Shown: one piece after another, positions 1 through 8,078 of the stretch | How positions within the stretch are numbered: the first letter of the stretch is position 1 | Layout of the letters: the number at the start of each line of letters is the position of its first letter | Source: JAJXWB01 sp046349085 | GTDB lineage: Bacteria > Pseudomonadota > Alphaproteobacteria > Rhizobiales > Beijerinckiaceae | DNA: 64,000 nt | Assembly: GCA_046349085.1 (NCBI GenBank) | Contig: JAXMDA010000005.1 | Coordinates: 62,001-126,000, forward strand | Reading direction: 5' to 3' | The notes under the pieces: model-generated | Database searches by the model: none | What the model saw: only the letters and a program-made list of their open reading frames with translations | What the model was told of the DNA's origin: nothing | Made by a program: the position numbers and the translations under genes

Positions 1-79
1 CGAGAACCGCGACGCCGCGCGAAACCGGCGCGCCGAATTCCTTCAATACGGCTTTGGCCTGATATTCATGGATGTTCAT
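1..79 (-). CDS. sucC: Succinyl-CoA synthetase beta subunit, 5' fragment
   Basis: Only the first 26 codons are present; the gene runs off the left edge. The peptide begins MNIHEYQAKAVLKEFG, the near-invariant N-terminus of the ATP-grasp beta subunit that ligates CoA to succinate in the TCA cycle (with SucD). The start is set by a strong Shine-Dalgarno (GGAGGG on the minus strand, about 83-92). It lies just downstream of mdh on the same strand, the usual mdh-sucCD order of alphaproteobacteria, but a terminator hairpin sits between them. Confidence 0.93.
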   Translation of the reverse strand, partial: MNIHEYQAKAVLKEFGAPVSRGVAVL

Positions 80-136
80 CAGAAACTTCCCTCCTCACGC
101 ACGCGTCTTGCCGCGCGCGACGAACGTCGGTCGATG

Positions 137-170
137 TGAAAAAGCCGGCGACCCAGGTCGCCGGCTTTGC
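137..170 (-). terminator. Intrinsic terminator between mdh and sucC
   Basis: A perfect 13-bp inverted repeat (141-153 with 156-168) reads on the minus strand as a GC-rich stem ending in a run of T residues (about 139-143). It begins 6 bp after the mdh stop codon, so it should end or attenuate mdh transcripts before sucC. Confidence 0.75.
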
Positions 171-174
171 AAAA

Positions 175-1137
175 TCAGGCGAAGGCCGGATCGATCTTCT
201 TGCAGGCCTCGATCAGGCCCTGCACCGCGGCGACCGACTTCTTGAACATTTCGGTCTCGGCGGCGTCGAAGGCGATCTCGACAACCTTCTCGACGCCATT
301 GGCGCCGATGACGGCGGGCACGCCGACATACATGTCCTTGACGCCGTACTGGCCCGACAGGTGCGCGGCGACCGGCAGGATGCGGCGCTGGTCGTTGAGG
401 TAGGCTTCAGCCATCGCAATGGCCGAGGCGGCCGGCGCGTAGAAGGCGGAGCCCGTCTTCAGCAGCGCGACGATCTCGCCGCCGCCCTTGCGGGTGCGCT
501 CGACGATGGCGTCCAGCTTCTCCTGCGTGAGCCAGCCCATCTTGACGAGGTCGGGCAGCGGCACGCCGCCGACGGTCGAGTGACGCACCAGCGGCACCAT
601 GTCGTCGCCGTGGCCGCCGAGCGTCATGGCGTGCACGTCCTTGACGGAGATGTCCAGGGCTTCGGCGAGGAAGTAGCGGAAGCGGGCGGAGTCGAGCACG
701 CCGGCCATGCCGACGACCTTGTTGGCCGGCAGGCCCGAAGCCTTCTGCAGCGCCCAGACCATGGCGTCGAGCGGATTGGTGATGCAGATGACGAAAGCGT
801 TGGGGGCGTGCTGCTTGATGCCGGCGCCGACCGAGGCCATCACCTTGAGATTGATGCCGAGCAGGTCGTCGCGGCTCATGCCGGGCTTGCGCGGCACGCC
901 GGCGGTCACGATGATCACGTCCGCGCCCGCAATGTCCTTGTAGTCGTTCGCGCCGGAGAGCCTGGCGTCGAAGCCGTCGACGGGCGAGGATTCGGCGAGG
1001 TCGAGCGCCTTGCCCTGGGGCGTGCCTTCGGCGATGTCGAACAGGATGATGTCGCCGAGTTCCTTGAGGCCGGCGAGATGGGCCAGCGTGCCGCCGATCT
1101 GGCCGGCTCCGATCAATGCGATTTTCTTACGCGCCAT
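175..1137 (-). CDS. mdh: Malate dehydrogenase (NAD-dependent)
   Basis: Oxidises malate to oxaloacetate in the TCA cycle. The 320-residue product has the NAD-binding GAGQIGG loop at about residue 8, the substrate-binding loop VPRKPGMSRDDL near residue 80-90 and the catalytic histidine in GGHGDDMVP near residue 175, all typical of the lactate-dehydrogenase-like Mdh of alphaproteobacteria, and normal length. The frame stays open upstream to 1350, but the start at 1137 (MARKKIALIG) matches the family N-terminus. It is followed by a terminator and then sucC. Upstream is a 314-bp gap after tetR, so it probably has its own promoter. Confidence 0.97.
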   Translation of the reverse strand: MARKKIALIGAGQIGGTLAHLAGLKELGDIILFDIAEGTPQGKALDLAESSPVDGFDARLSGANDYKDIAGADVIIVTAGVPRKPGMSRDDLLGINLKVMASVGAGIKQHAPNAFVICITNPLDAMVWALQKASGLPANKVVGMAGVLDSARFRYFLAEALDISVKDVHAMTLGGHGDDMVPLVRHSTVGGVPLPDLVKMGWLTQEKLDAIVERTRKGGGEIVALLKTGSAFYAPAASAIAMAEAYLNDQRRILPVAAHLSGQYGVKDMYVGVPAVIGANGVEKVVEIAFDAAETEMFKKSVAAVQGLIEACKKIDPAFA

Positions 1138-1412
1138 GAGTGTCCATCCCTGTCGAACCGCCCGAAGGCTAGACTGGGCGGACGGTCTGTCGCCCGCCAT
1201 TTGCCTGCCGTCCTCAGAGCCGGTTTTGCCCGGCCCCTGCGAACGCCGCGCTTCTTTGAACCGATCGCGCGAAACTGGCAAGGCAACGAAAGACTCAGAT
1301 GCGCGCCGCGCGGCGCGTTGCGGCGGGCGCGAAGGCCGGCCAACCGACATCGGGTCGAAAAGTCAGGGCATTAGGATTTGGCAATCATGGCCCCAGGCTG
1401 CGCAAACACTGG

Positions 1413-1440
1413 TTACAGATTTCAAAATATGTAATCTGTA
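1413..1440. promoter_or_regulatory. Palindrome upstream of mdh, downstream of tetR
   Basis: In the 314-bp gap 1138-1451, 8-bp arms TACAGATT (1414-1421) and AATCTGTA (1433-1440) face each other across 11 bp. A partial copy, GGGTTACAG, follows at 1449-1457. The site is AT-rich against a GC-rich background and lies about 275-300 bp ahead of the mdh start. It could be an operator for the neighbouring TetR protein or another factor acting on the mdh promoter. This is inference from symmetry and position. The rest of the gap shows no gene or clear sigma-70 promoter. Confidence 0.35.
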
Positions 1441-1451
1441 CGGCAACTGGG

Positions 1452-2066
1452 TTACAGTCGCCCTGCGCGAAGTTCCTGCAGAACCAAGCGGGTTACCCGA
1501 CCCGCGCGCGTGTTCAGCGCCGTGCGGGCTGTCTTCGCGTCGAGGATGATCGCGGCCGGATGGACGAAGCGATGCGCCACGTCGAAGACCAGCGCCAGGG
1601 CGCGCTGCAGGTCCACCTGCCGGAAATTGCCCTGGGCGAAACCCTCCTCGATCGTGCGCTGGACCGCGCCTTGCAGACGCGCGCGATGCTTGCGGGCGAC
1701 GGGCGCGTCGGCCTGCGCCGCCTCCGCGAGGATGCGGAACAACAACGGATCGCGCTCCAGCTTGTCGCGATAGGCGCGCTGGATGGCGAAGAGAATGCGC
1801 TCGAGCTTGTCGGGGGCGGGATCGGGGCTTTCCGCGATGACCCGCACCTCCGCCTCGATCGGCTTGAGCCAGGCGGCGGTGACCTCCTCGATCAGCGCGG
1901 CTTTCGAGGGGAAGTAGCGGTAGACGTTGGCGTGCGACATGCCCGCCGCCTCCGCGATGGCGACGACGGTCGCGCGGCGCGGGCCGTAGCGGCGCAGAAA
2001 GGTCGCGGCCGCCTCCATGATGCGCGCGTCGGCCGGAAGATCGCTGTGCTTCGCTTCCGCCGACAT
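1452..2066 (-). CDS. TetR/AcrR family transcriptional regulator
   Basis: A 204-residue protein with an N-terminal TetR helix-turn-helix: residues about 12-60 include IMEAAATFLRRYGPRRATV and AGMSHANVYRYFPSKAAL, the latter being the classic recognition-helix signature. The C-terminal ligand/dimer part is variable and gives no ligand clue. It starts 6 bp after the zapE stop, so it is probably the last gene of the tsaD-zapE operon. It separates zapE from mdh, which often lie side by side in related genomes. Target unknown. Confidence 0.88.
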   Translation of the reverse strand: MSAEAKHSDLPADARIMEAAATFLRRYGPRRATVVAIAEAAGMSHANVYRYFPSKAALIEEVTAAWLKPIEAEVRVIAESPDPAPDKLERILFAIQRAYRDKLERDPLLFRILAEAAQADAPVARKHRARLQGAVQRTIEEGFAQGNFRQVDLQRALALVFDVAHRFVHPAAIILDAKTARTALNTRAGRVTRLVLQELRAGRL

Positions 2067-2072
2067 GCGCCT

Positions 2073-3245
2073 TCAGGTCTCCACGATGCCGCCGGTGTCG
2101 CCGGACGCGTCCGACAGCGAGCCGTGCGGCAGGGCGAGATATTCGGTCGACTGCATCTCGATGAGGCGCGAGACCGTACGGTCGAACTCGAAGGCCTCGT
2201 GGCCATCCGTTCCGGCATAGAGACCTTGCGGCGCGGCTGCGGCGGCGGCCACCAGCTTCACGCGATGATCGTAGAGCGCGTCGATCAGGACGATGAAGCG
2301 CTTCACCTCGTTCTTCTTCGCGGGATCGAGCACCGGAACGCCGTCCATGACGATCGTGTGATAGACGCGCGCGATCTCGACGAAATCGGTCGCGCCGAGC
2401 GGCCGGTCGCAGAGATCCTCGTAGCGGACGCGCGCGACATTGTGCGCGGCCTCGGGGATCGCGACGTCGCGGCCGAAGACGCGCACGCTGTCCGGCGCGC
2501 CCCGTTCGACCCCCGTCAGCGCGTGAAAGAGCTTTTGCAGCCTGCCCGTCGCCTCGGCCCCGAGCGGCGTGAACCACACCTGCGACCCCGAAAGTTTTTC
2601 CAGCCGGAAGTCGGTGCGCGCCTCGAGCTTGGCCACCTCCATCTTCTGGCGGATCATCTCGATGAACGGGACGAACAGCGCGCGATTGAGGCCGTCGCGA
2701 TAGAGATCGCCGGGCTCGACATTGGAGGTGGCGACGACCACCACGCCCTTCGCGAACAAGGCCTGGAAGAGCCGCCCGAGAATCATCGCGTCGGCAATGT
2801 CGGTCACCGCGAATTCGTCGAAACACAGCAGCCAGGCTTCTTCGGCGAGATCGGCGGCGATGGGCGCGATCGGGTCGTCGCCTTTCACCGCGCCGACCTT
2901 CTTCTTCTGCCGCCACTCGTGCACGCGCGCATGCACGTCGGCCATGAACGAATGAAAATGCGCGCGGCGCTTGCGGCGGACCTCGACCGTGTCGAAGAAC
3001 AGGTCCATCAGCATGGTCTTGCCGCGGCCGACGGATCCCCAGACGTACAGGCCGCGCGGCGGCTCAGGCGCCTTGCGGCCGCCGAACAGCCAGCCGAGCG
3101 CGCTCGACTTGCGGGCAAGCCGCGATTCGGCGAGCGCGACGCAGAGCGCGTCGAGCTTCTTCACCGCCTCGACCTGGGCGGGATCGCGCTCGATCTCGCC
3201 GCGCGCGACGCGCTCCGAGTAACGTCTGTGAATCGTGCCGGACAT
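2073..3245 (-). CDS. zapE: Cell division protein ZapE (AFG1-like ATPase)
   Basis: Member of the AFG1/LACE1 P-loop ATPase family; E. coli ZapE acts at the division site and affects Z-ring stability. The 390-residue product has a Walker A motif (GSVGRGKTMLMD, about residues 72-83), the family segment FFDTVEVRRKRRAHFHSFM after it, and a Walker B motif (LLCFDEFAVTDIADA, about 140). Length is normal. It follows the EVE gene by 13 bp and precedes tetR by 6 bp on the same strand, so co-transcription is likely. Confidence 0.95.
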   Translation of the reverse strand: MSGTIHRRYSERVARGEIERDPAQVEAVKKLDALCVALAESRLARKSSALGWLFGGRKAPEPPRGLYVWGSVGRGKTMLMDLFFDTVEVRRKRRAHFHSFMADVHARVHEWRQKKKVGAVKGDDPIAPIAADLAEEAWLLCFDEFAVTDIADAMILGRLFQALFAKGVVVVATSNVEPGDLYRDGLNRALFVPFIEMIRQKMEVAKLEARTDFRLEKLSGSQVWFTPLGAEATGRLQKLFHALTGVERGAPDSVRVFGRDVAIPEAAHNVARVRYEDLCDRPLGATDFVEIARVYHTIVMDGVPVLDPAKKNEVKRFIVLIDALYDHRVKLVAAAAAAPQGLYAGTDGHEAFEFDRTVSRLIEMQSTEYLALPHGSLSDASGDTGGIVET

Positions 3246-3258
3246 TCCGCGTCCCAGT

Positions 3259-3672
3259 TTACAGGCCGCCCATGGCGCAGACGATACGCCATTCGTCGTC
3301 GGTCACCGGCTGCACCGACAGGCGCGAATTGGTCACCAGCGCCATTTTCGCGAGATTGCTCTCCGCCTTGACGGCGGCGAGCGTCACGGCCGTCTTGAAC
3401 GACTTTTTCGCGCGCACGTCCACCATGCCGAACTTGCCGCTCTCGTCCGTCGGATCGGGATAGAAGGTCTTGATGATCTCGACGATGCCGACGACCGCGC
3501 GCTCTTCGTTGGAATGATAGAAAAACGCCGTGTCGCCCTTCTTCATCGCCATGAGGTTGAGTTTCGCCTGGTGATTGCGCACGCCGTTCCAGAACGTGCC
3601 TTTCGCGCCGGCCTCGACCTGCTGCGCCCAGGACCACACCGACGGCTCGCTCTTCATCAACCAATGGGCCAT
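3259..3672 (-). CDS. EVE domain-containing protein
   Basis: A 137-residue single-domain protein of the EVE/PUA-like family (human THYN1-type). The start MAHWLMKSEPSVWSW, the WNGVRNHQAKLNL segment and GDTAFFYHSNEE are hallmark motifs; the EVE pocket is thought to bind modified bases in nucleic acids. The frame extends further upstream to 3777, but 3672 matches the family N-terminus and avoids overlap with gpsA, which ends at 3684. It sits between gpsA and zapE in a tightly packed operon, an arrangement common in Rhizobiales. Its cellular role is not established. Confidence 0.93.
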   Translation of the reverse strand: MAHWLMKSEPSVWSWAQQVEAGAKGTFWNGVRNHQAKLNLMAMKKGDTAFFYHSNEERAVVGIVEIIKTFYPDPTDESGKFGMVDVRAKKSFKTAVTLAAVKAESNLAKMALVTNSRLSVQPVTDDEWRIVCAMGGL

Positions 3673-3683
3673 GACGTTCCCCT

Positions 3684-4670
3684 TCAGGCTTCCGATTTGA
3701 CGGGCCGCATCAGCAGCGACTCGATTGCCTCGTCGATGCTCGCCCTCTCCGAGACAATCGCGTCGACGACCGCGCATATCGGCATTTCCACGCCCCGTTC
3801 CTGCGCCAATTCAACCAGGGCGCGCGCCGTGAAGGCGCCTTCGGCGAGCTTGCCGCCGCTTGCCTCGCCGAGCGGCAGGCCGCGGCCGAGCGCGTGGCCG
3901 AAGGCGAAGTTGCGGGATTGAAGGGACGAGCAGGTGAGCACGAGATCGCCGAGGCCCGACAACCCCATCAGCGTCTCCGGCCGGGCGCCGAAGGCGCGGC
4001 CGAAGCGCGAGAGCTCAGCGAAGCCGCGCGCCGTCAGCGCCGCGACCGCGCTCGCGCCGAGCTTGCGGCCGGCCGCGATCCCGCAGGCGATGGCGAGCAC
4101 GTTCTTCGCCGCGCCGCCGATCTCCGCGCCGCGCACGTCGGTCGAGCGATAGAGACGGAAAGCCGGCGAATCCAGCAGCCGCCCCAGTCGCTCGGCGTGC
4201 GCGGCGTCGGGGGAGGCGAGCGTGATCGCGGTCGGCAGGCCGGCGGCGATGTCCTCGGCGAAGCTCGGTCCCGACAGGATGGAGGCGACGGCGCCGGGCA
4301 GCTCGGCGGCGACGATATCGCTGAGGAACGAGTGCGTGCCGCGCTCGATGCCTTTGGCGCAGATCAGCCAATCCGCGCCGTTTCGCGCAAAGGGCTGTGC
4401 GGCGCGCGCCACTCCGCGCAAAGCCTGCGCGGGCGTTGCGGCGAGGACGACCCTCGCGTCGCGCAGGCGCGCGAGATCGGCGGACGGCTCCACGGAGGCC
4501 GCGAGTTTCACGCCCGGCAGGCGCCGCGCGTTTTCGCGCGCACGACGCATCTCTTCGACATGCGCCGGGTCACGCGCCCAGAGAACGACGCGCGCGCCAT
4601 TGCGCGCCGCCTGATTGGCGAGTGCAGTTCCGAAGGCGCCTGCGCCGAGAACGACGATCGGCTCGCTCAT
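3684..4670 (-). CDS. gpsA: Glycerol-3-phosphate dehydrogenase [NAD(P)+]
   Basis: Reduces dihydroxyacetone phosphate to sn-glycerol-3-phosphate, the backbone for phospholipids. The 328-residue protein has the dinucleotide-binding loop GAGAFGTALA at residue 8, the conserved LSGPSFAEDIA near residue 137, the catalytic-lysine region GGAAKNVLAIACGIAAG near 185 and the GLSGLGDLVLTC signature near 235. Its start overlaps the end of the phospholipase-D-like gene by 4 bp, indicating translational coupling, and it is followed 11 bp later by the EVE gene. Confidence 0.97.
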   Translation of the reverse strand: MSEPIVVLGAGAFGTALANQAARNGARVVLWARDPAHVEEMRRARENARRLPGVKLAASVEPSADLARLRDARVVLAATPAQALRGVARAAQPFARNGADWLICAKGIERGTHSFLSDIVAAELPGAVASILSGPSFAEDIAAGLPTAITLASPDAAHAERLGRLLDSPAFRLYRSTDVRGAEIGGAAKNVLAIACGIAAGRKLGASAVAALTARGFAELSRFGRAFGARPETLMGLSGLGDLVLTCSSLQSRNFAFGHALGRGLPLGEASGGKLAEGAFTARALVELAQERGVEMPICAVVDAIVSERASIDEAIESLLMRPVKSEA

Positions 4671-5218
4671 CGCGCCGCTTCCCTGTTGTCCACGCGCGCC
4701 CAGATTGTCTCGAAATTGCGGGCGAAGGCCCCGGCCAGCGCGGGGCTTTCGAGCAGCACGACGTCATTGTCCTGAAAGCGCTCGCCCGAATAGGAAAAGT
4801 TGGCGGAGCCCGTGCGCAGCGTCCGGCGGTCGACGAGATAGGACTTCAAATGCATGGAGTCGCGTCCGGCGGCCTTGCGGCGGATAGCGACGCCGGGCGT
4901 CGCGTCGAGCGCCGCCAGCGCGTCAGTGGACTTGTCGTTGCGCGAAAAATCGTCGCCGTCGAGATAGACGCGCACCTTCACGCCGCGCCGCGCTGCGCCG
5001 CCGAGCGCGTCGATCAGGCCGCGATCGGTGAGGACATAGGCGGCCATGTCGATGCTCGAACGCGCGCGGCCGATTGTTTCCAGATCGACCGCCGCCGTCT
5101 CTTTGGAAGGGCCATAATAGAGCCGCACGCCCGCAAGCGCGGGTTCCCGCGCCGCCTGCGGCGGGTCGGCGACTGCAAGGGCGAGCGTCGTCATCGCGAG
5201 CGAAAGCGCGCGCGCCAT
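4667..5218 (-). CDS. Phospholipase D-like protein, single HKD motif, probably secreted
   Basis: A 183-residue protein with a short hydrophobic N-terminus (about 1-17, ending near LAVAD) that looks like a signal peptide. The body is a single PLD/Nuc-type domain: VYLDGDDFSRNDKS, then the catalytic HxKx4D motif (MHLKSYLVD, about residue 123) followed by the GSANFS signature. One HKD motif suggests action as a homodimer, as in the Nuc endonuclease family; substrate could be DNA or a phospholipid. It lies 3 bp after tsaD and overlaps gpsA by 4 bp. Pairing with gpsA makes a lipid role tempting, but the sequence does not show it. Confidence 0.85.
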   Translation of the reverse strand: MARALSLAMTTLALAVADPPQAAREPALAGVRLYYGPSKETAAVDLETIGRARSSIDMAAYVLTDRGLIDALGGAARRGVKVRVYLDGDDFSRNDKSTDALAALDATPGVAIRRKAAGRDSMHLKSYLVDRRTLRTGSANFSYSGERFQDNDVVLLESPALAGAFARNFETIWARVDNREAAR

Positions 5219-5221
5219 GCC

Positions 5222-6280
5222 TCACGCCTTGCCGTGATGGCGCAGCGAGGCGCGCGCGTCGAGCGGCCAGCGCGGACGGGCGGCGACGGTGAGATCGTCG
5301 GTCAGGCCGAGCTCCAGCCGCTCGATCCCCACCCAGGCGACCATGGCGCCGTTGTCGGTGCAGAGCTCCGGCGGCGGCGTGACGAGCTTGAGCCCCGCCT
5401 CGCCGCAGAAGCGCGTCAGCGCGCGGCGGATCGCGCCGTTGGCGGCGACCCCGCCCGCCACCACCAGCGCCGTCGGCTTCGACCCGCCCTCGCGCGAGAC
5501 GCGCAGCGCCGCGCGCGTACGGTCGATGATGACGTCGACGACCGCCGCCTGGAACGAGGCGCAGAGATCGGCGATATCGGTCTTGGTCAGCGGCGCGATC
5601 TTCGCGGCCTCGTTGCGCACGGCTGTCTTCAGGCCGGAGAGCGAGAAATCCGGGTCAGGCCGGCCGAACATCGGGCGCGGCAAGGCGAATCGCTCGGGAT
5701 CGCCGCCCTGCGCCGTCTTCTCGACATTGGGTCCGCCAGGGTAGGGGAGGCCCAGCATCTTGCCGACCTTGTCGAAGGCCTCGCCGATCGCGTCGTCGAT
5801 GGTCGAGCCGAGGCGGCGATAGTCGCCGACGCCGCGCACTTCCAGCAATTGCGTATGTCCGCCCGAGACGAGCAGGACGATGTAAGGAAAGGCCTGGGCG
5901 TCGGTCATGCGCGCAGTCAGCGCGTGCGCCTCCAGGTGGTTGACGCCGATGAAGGGCTTGTTCGCCGCCCAGGCCAGCGCCTTGCCGGCGGTGAGCCCGA
6001 CCAGCAGGCCGCCGATCAGGCCCGGGCCGGCGGAGGCCGCAACCGCGTCCACCTGCTCCAGCTTCACATTGGCGTGGGCGAGCGCGCGGCGGATGAGGTG
6101 GTCGAGATAGTCGACATGGGCGCGCGCGGCGATTTCCGGCACGACGCCGCCATAGGCCGCATGTTCGGCGATCTGGCTCATGATCTCGTTGGAGAGAATC
6201 TCGCCCGAGCCGTCCATTCGCTTGCGAACTACGGCGGCGGAGGTTTCGTCGCAGGTCGTCTCTATTCCCAGAACCAGCAT
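5222..6280 (-). CDS. tsaD: tRNA N6-adenosine threonylcarbamoyltransferase TsaD
   Basis: Transfers threonylcarbamoyl to A37 of ANN-decoding tRNAs together with TsaB and TsaE. The 352-residue product starts MLVLGIETTCDETSAAVV and carries the metal-binding HLEAH motif near residue 110, the LVSGGHTQLL segment near 132, and the C-terminal CTDNGAMVAWVG motif. An upstream ATG at 6295 would add five residues (MSAVL); I prefer 6280 because the family normally begins there, but no clear ribosome site decides. It heads the minus-strand operon tsaD-PLD-gpsA-EVE-zapE-tetR and is divergent from hemC. Confidence 0.96.
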   Translation of the reverse strand: MLVLGIETTCDETSAAVVRKRMDGSGEILSNEIMSQIAEHAAYGGVVPEIAARAHVDYLDHLIRRALAHANVKLEQVDAVAASAGPGLIGGLLVGLTAGKALAWAANKPFIGVNHLEAHALTARMTDAQAFPYIVLLVSGGHTQLLEVRGVGDYRRLGSTIDDAIGEAFDKVGKMLGLPYPGGPNVEKTAQGGDPERFALPRPMFGRPDPDFSLSGLKTAVRNEAAKIAPLTKTDIADLCASFQAAVVDVIIDRTRAALRVSREGGSKPTALVVAGGVAANGAIRRALTRFCGEAGLKLVTPPPELCTDNGAMVAWVGIERLELGLTDDLTVAARPRWPLDARASLRHHGKA

Positions 6281-6398
6281 CAAAACCGCGCTCATTCCGC
6301 GCCGCAGCGCGCCCGTTTCGCGCCGGAGCGCGCTCTTGCATCGTCGAAGCGCAACCTATAGTCGAGCGAACGATACGGCAAACGGATCAGCGGCCGGG

Positions 6399-6438
6399 AG
6401 CGCAGCTTTCCTCAGATGAGCGCAGCATTCCTCAGAAT
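6399..6438 (+). repeat. Imperfect 20-bp tandem duplication over the hemC start
   Basis: Two adjacent 20-bp units, AGCGCAGCTTTCCTCAGATG and AGCGCAGCATTCCTCAGAAT, differ at only three positions. The first ends with the hemC ATG (6416) and the second encodes the first residues SAAFLR. This looks like a recent local duplication that placed a start codon. Confidence 0.7.
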
Positions 6439-7345
6439 TGGCACGCGCGGCAGCCCCTTGGCGCTGGCGCAGGCGCGCGAGACGCGGCGCAGGCTCGCCG
6501 CCCTGCACGACATTCACGAAGACAGAATCGAGCTCGTCATCATCAAGACGACCGGCGACGCCATCGTCGACCGCCCGCTGTCGGAAGCCGGCGGCAAGGG
6601 CCTGTTCACGAAGGAGCTCGACGCCGCCCAGCTCGCCGGCGAGATCGACATCGCGGTGCATTCGGCAAAAGACCTGCCGACGCAGCTTCCGCCCGGCCTC
6701 GACGTCGGCGGCTATCTGCCGCGCGAGGACGTGCGCGACGCGCTCATTTCTCCGCGCGCGCCATCGCTCGAGACGCTGCCCCGGGGCGCGAGGGTCGGCA
6801 CGGCCTCCCTGCGTCGCGCGGCGCAATTGAAGCGGCTGCGGCCCGATTTCGAGACGCCGCTGTTGCGCGGCAATGTCGAGACGCGGCTGCGCAAGGCGGA
6901 GGCCGGCGAGATCGACGCGACGCTGCTGGCGCTCGCGGGCCTCAAGCGCCTCGGGCTGGCGCACCATGCGACGGCGGTGCTGGACATCGACCAGTTCCTG
7001 CCGGCCGTGGGACAGGGGGCCATCGCGATCAGCGTGCGCGACGAGGATCATCTGACGCGCACGCGCATCGCCAGCGTCCTGCATCACGACACGGGCGTCG
7101 CGCTGTCGGCGGAGCGCGCCTTCCTCCATGCGCTCGACGGCTCCTGCCGCACGCCGATCGCCGGCCACGCGCGCATCGACGGCGGGCAGGTCGTCTTCGC
7201 CGGCTCGGTGCTGCGCATGGACGGGTCGGAAGCCTTCGACGACAGGCGGCGGGGAAGCGTGGCCGAGGCCGCGGAGCTCGGCGCCGCAGCCGGCCGCGCG
7301 ATCCTCGATCGCCTGCCTGCCGGCGTGCTTGCCGCCAAGACATGA
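6416..7345 (+). CDS. hemC: Hydroxymethylbilane synthase (porphobilinogen deaminase)
   Basis: Condenses four porphobilinogens into hydroxymethylbilane in tetrapyrrole (haem, cobalamin, chlorophyll) synthesis. The 309-residue protein has LRIGTRGSPLALAQA at the N-terminus, the catalytic-aspartate region IAVHSAKDLPT near residue 80, arginine-rich cofactor contacts in ASLRRAAQLKRLRPD near 130, and the dipyrromethane-anchoring cysteine in LDGSCRTPIAGHA near 240. It is divergent from tsaD and followed 10 bp later by hemD. Confidence 0.97.
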   Translation: MSAAFLRIGTRGSPLALAQARETRRRLAALHDIHEDRIELVIIKTTGDAIVDRPLSEAGGKGLFTKELDAAQLAGEIDIAVHSAKDLPTQLPPGLDVGGYLPREDVRDALISPRAPSLETLPRGARVGTASLRRAAQLKRLRPDFETPLLRGNVETRLRKAEAGEIDATLLALAGLKRLGLAHHATAVLDIDQFLPAVGQGAIAISVRDEDHLTRTRIASVLHHDTGVALSAERAFLHALDGSCRTPIAGHARIDGGQVVFAGSVLRMDGSEAFDDRRRGSVAEAAELGAAAGRAILDRLPAGVLAAKT

Positions 7346-7355
7346 AAATCGAGCC

Positions 7356-8078
7356 ATGAAGGTGCTGATCGTCCGCGCGGCGGAAGAGGCGCGCCGGACG
7401 GCGGCGCGGCTCGAAGCGGCGGGGCATCAGGCGATCATTGCGCCCGTTCTCGACATCCGCGCGCTCGATTTCGAGCCGCCGGAGGGCAGTTTCGACGCGG
7501 TGCTCGCCACGAGCGCGCATGCTTTCGGCCGCCGCGAACGGATTGCGGCGCTATGCGGCCTGCCGATCTATGTCGTCGGCGCGCGCACGTCGGAAGCCGC
7601 GCAAAAGGCCGGCTTTTTCCAGTCGAAAATCATCGCTGCAAATGCCGAGGAGCTGGCGCGCGCCGTGCGCGATCGCCTGCCATCGAGCGCGCGCCTGATT
7701 TATCTGGCGGGCCGCGACCGCAAGCCCGATATCGAAACGAGTCTGGCGGGCGCCTGCACACTGACTGTCGTCGAAACATACGAGGCCCGGGCCGTGGCGT
7801 CGCTGCCGCCGGCCGCGGTCGCCGCGCTCGCATCGGGCGAAGTCGATGCGGTTCTCCACTACTCTCAGCGCAGCGCCGCCATCTTTCTCGAGCTCGCGCG
7901 CTGCGCGGGCTTCGGCCACAGGCTGGGAACGTTGCGTCATGTGACGATTTCGGCCGACGCGGCAAAGCCGCTTGCGGAGAGCCATTTGCCGGCGGCGGTC
8001 GCTGCCCAGCCGGGCGAGGATTCGATGATCGAGGAACTGGCGCGGCTCGGCCGCGCGAACGAGGCAGGGGACGCATGA
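7356..8078 (+). CDS. hemD: Uroporphyrinogen-III synthase
   Basis: Cyclises and inverts ring D of hydroxymethylbilane to form uroporphyrinogen III. HemD is poorly conserved, but the 240-residue length, the N-terminal MKVLIVRAAEEARRTA, the segment FDAVLATSAHAF, the SARLIYLAGRDRKPD region and VDAVLHYSQRSAAIF near residue 165, all in order and immediately after hemC, make this a firm call. The ATG at 7356 lies 10 bp after the hemC stop. Its stop overlaps the next start (ATGA at 8075-8078), implying translational coupling to the SDR gene. Confidence 0.94.
   Translation: MKVLIVRAAEEARRTAARLEAAGHQAIIAPVLDIRALDFEPPEGSFDAVLATSAHAFGRRERIAALCGLPIYVVGARTSEAAQKAGFFQSKIIAANAEELARAVRDRLPSSARLIYLAGRDRKPDIETSLAGACTLTVVETYEARAVASLPPAAVAALASGEVDAVLHYSQRSAAIFLELARCAGFGHRLGTLRHVTISADAAKPLAESHLPAAVAAQPGEDSMIEELARLGRANEAGDA

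Noticed and set aside
1299..3371. Long plus-strand open frame of about 690 codons
   Set aside because: Antisense to tetR and zapE, Arg/Gly/His-rich, no family resemblance; a product of high GC codon bias.
4397..6361. Plus-strand open frame of about 650 codons
   Set aside because: Lies opposite gpsA, the PLD gene and tsaD, all with clear motifs; composition typical of antisense frames.
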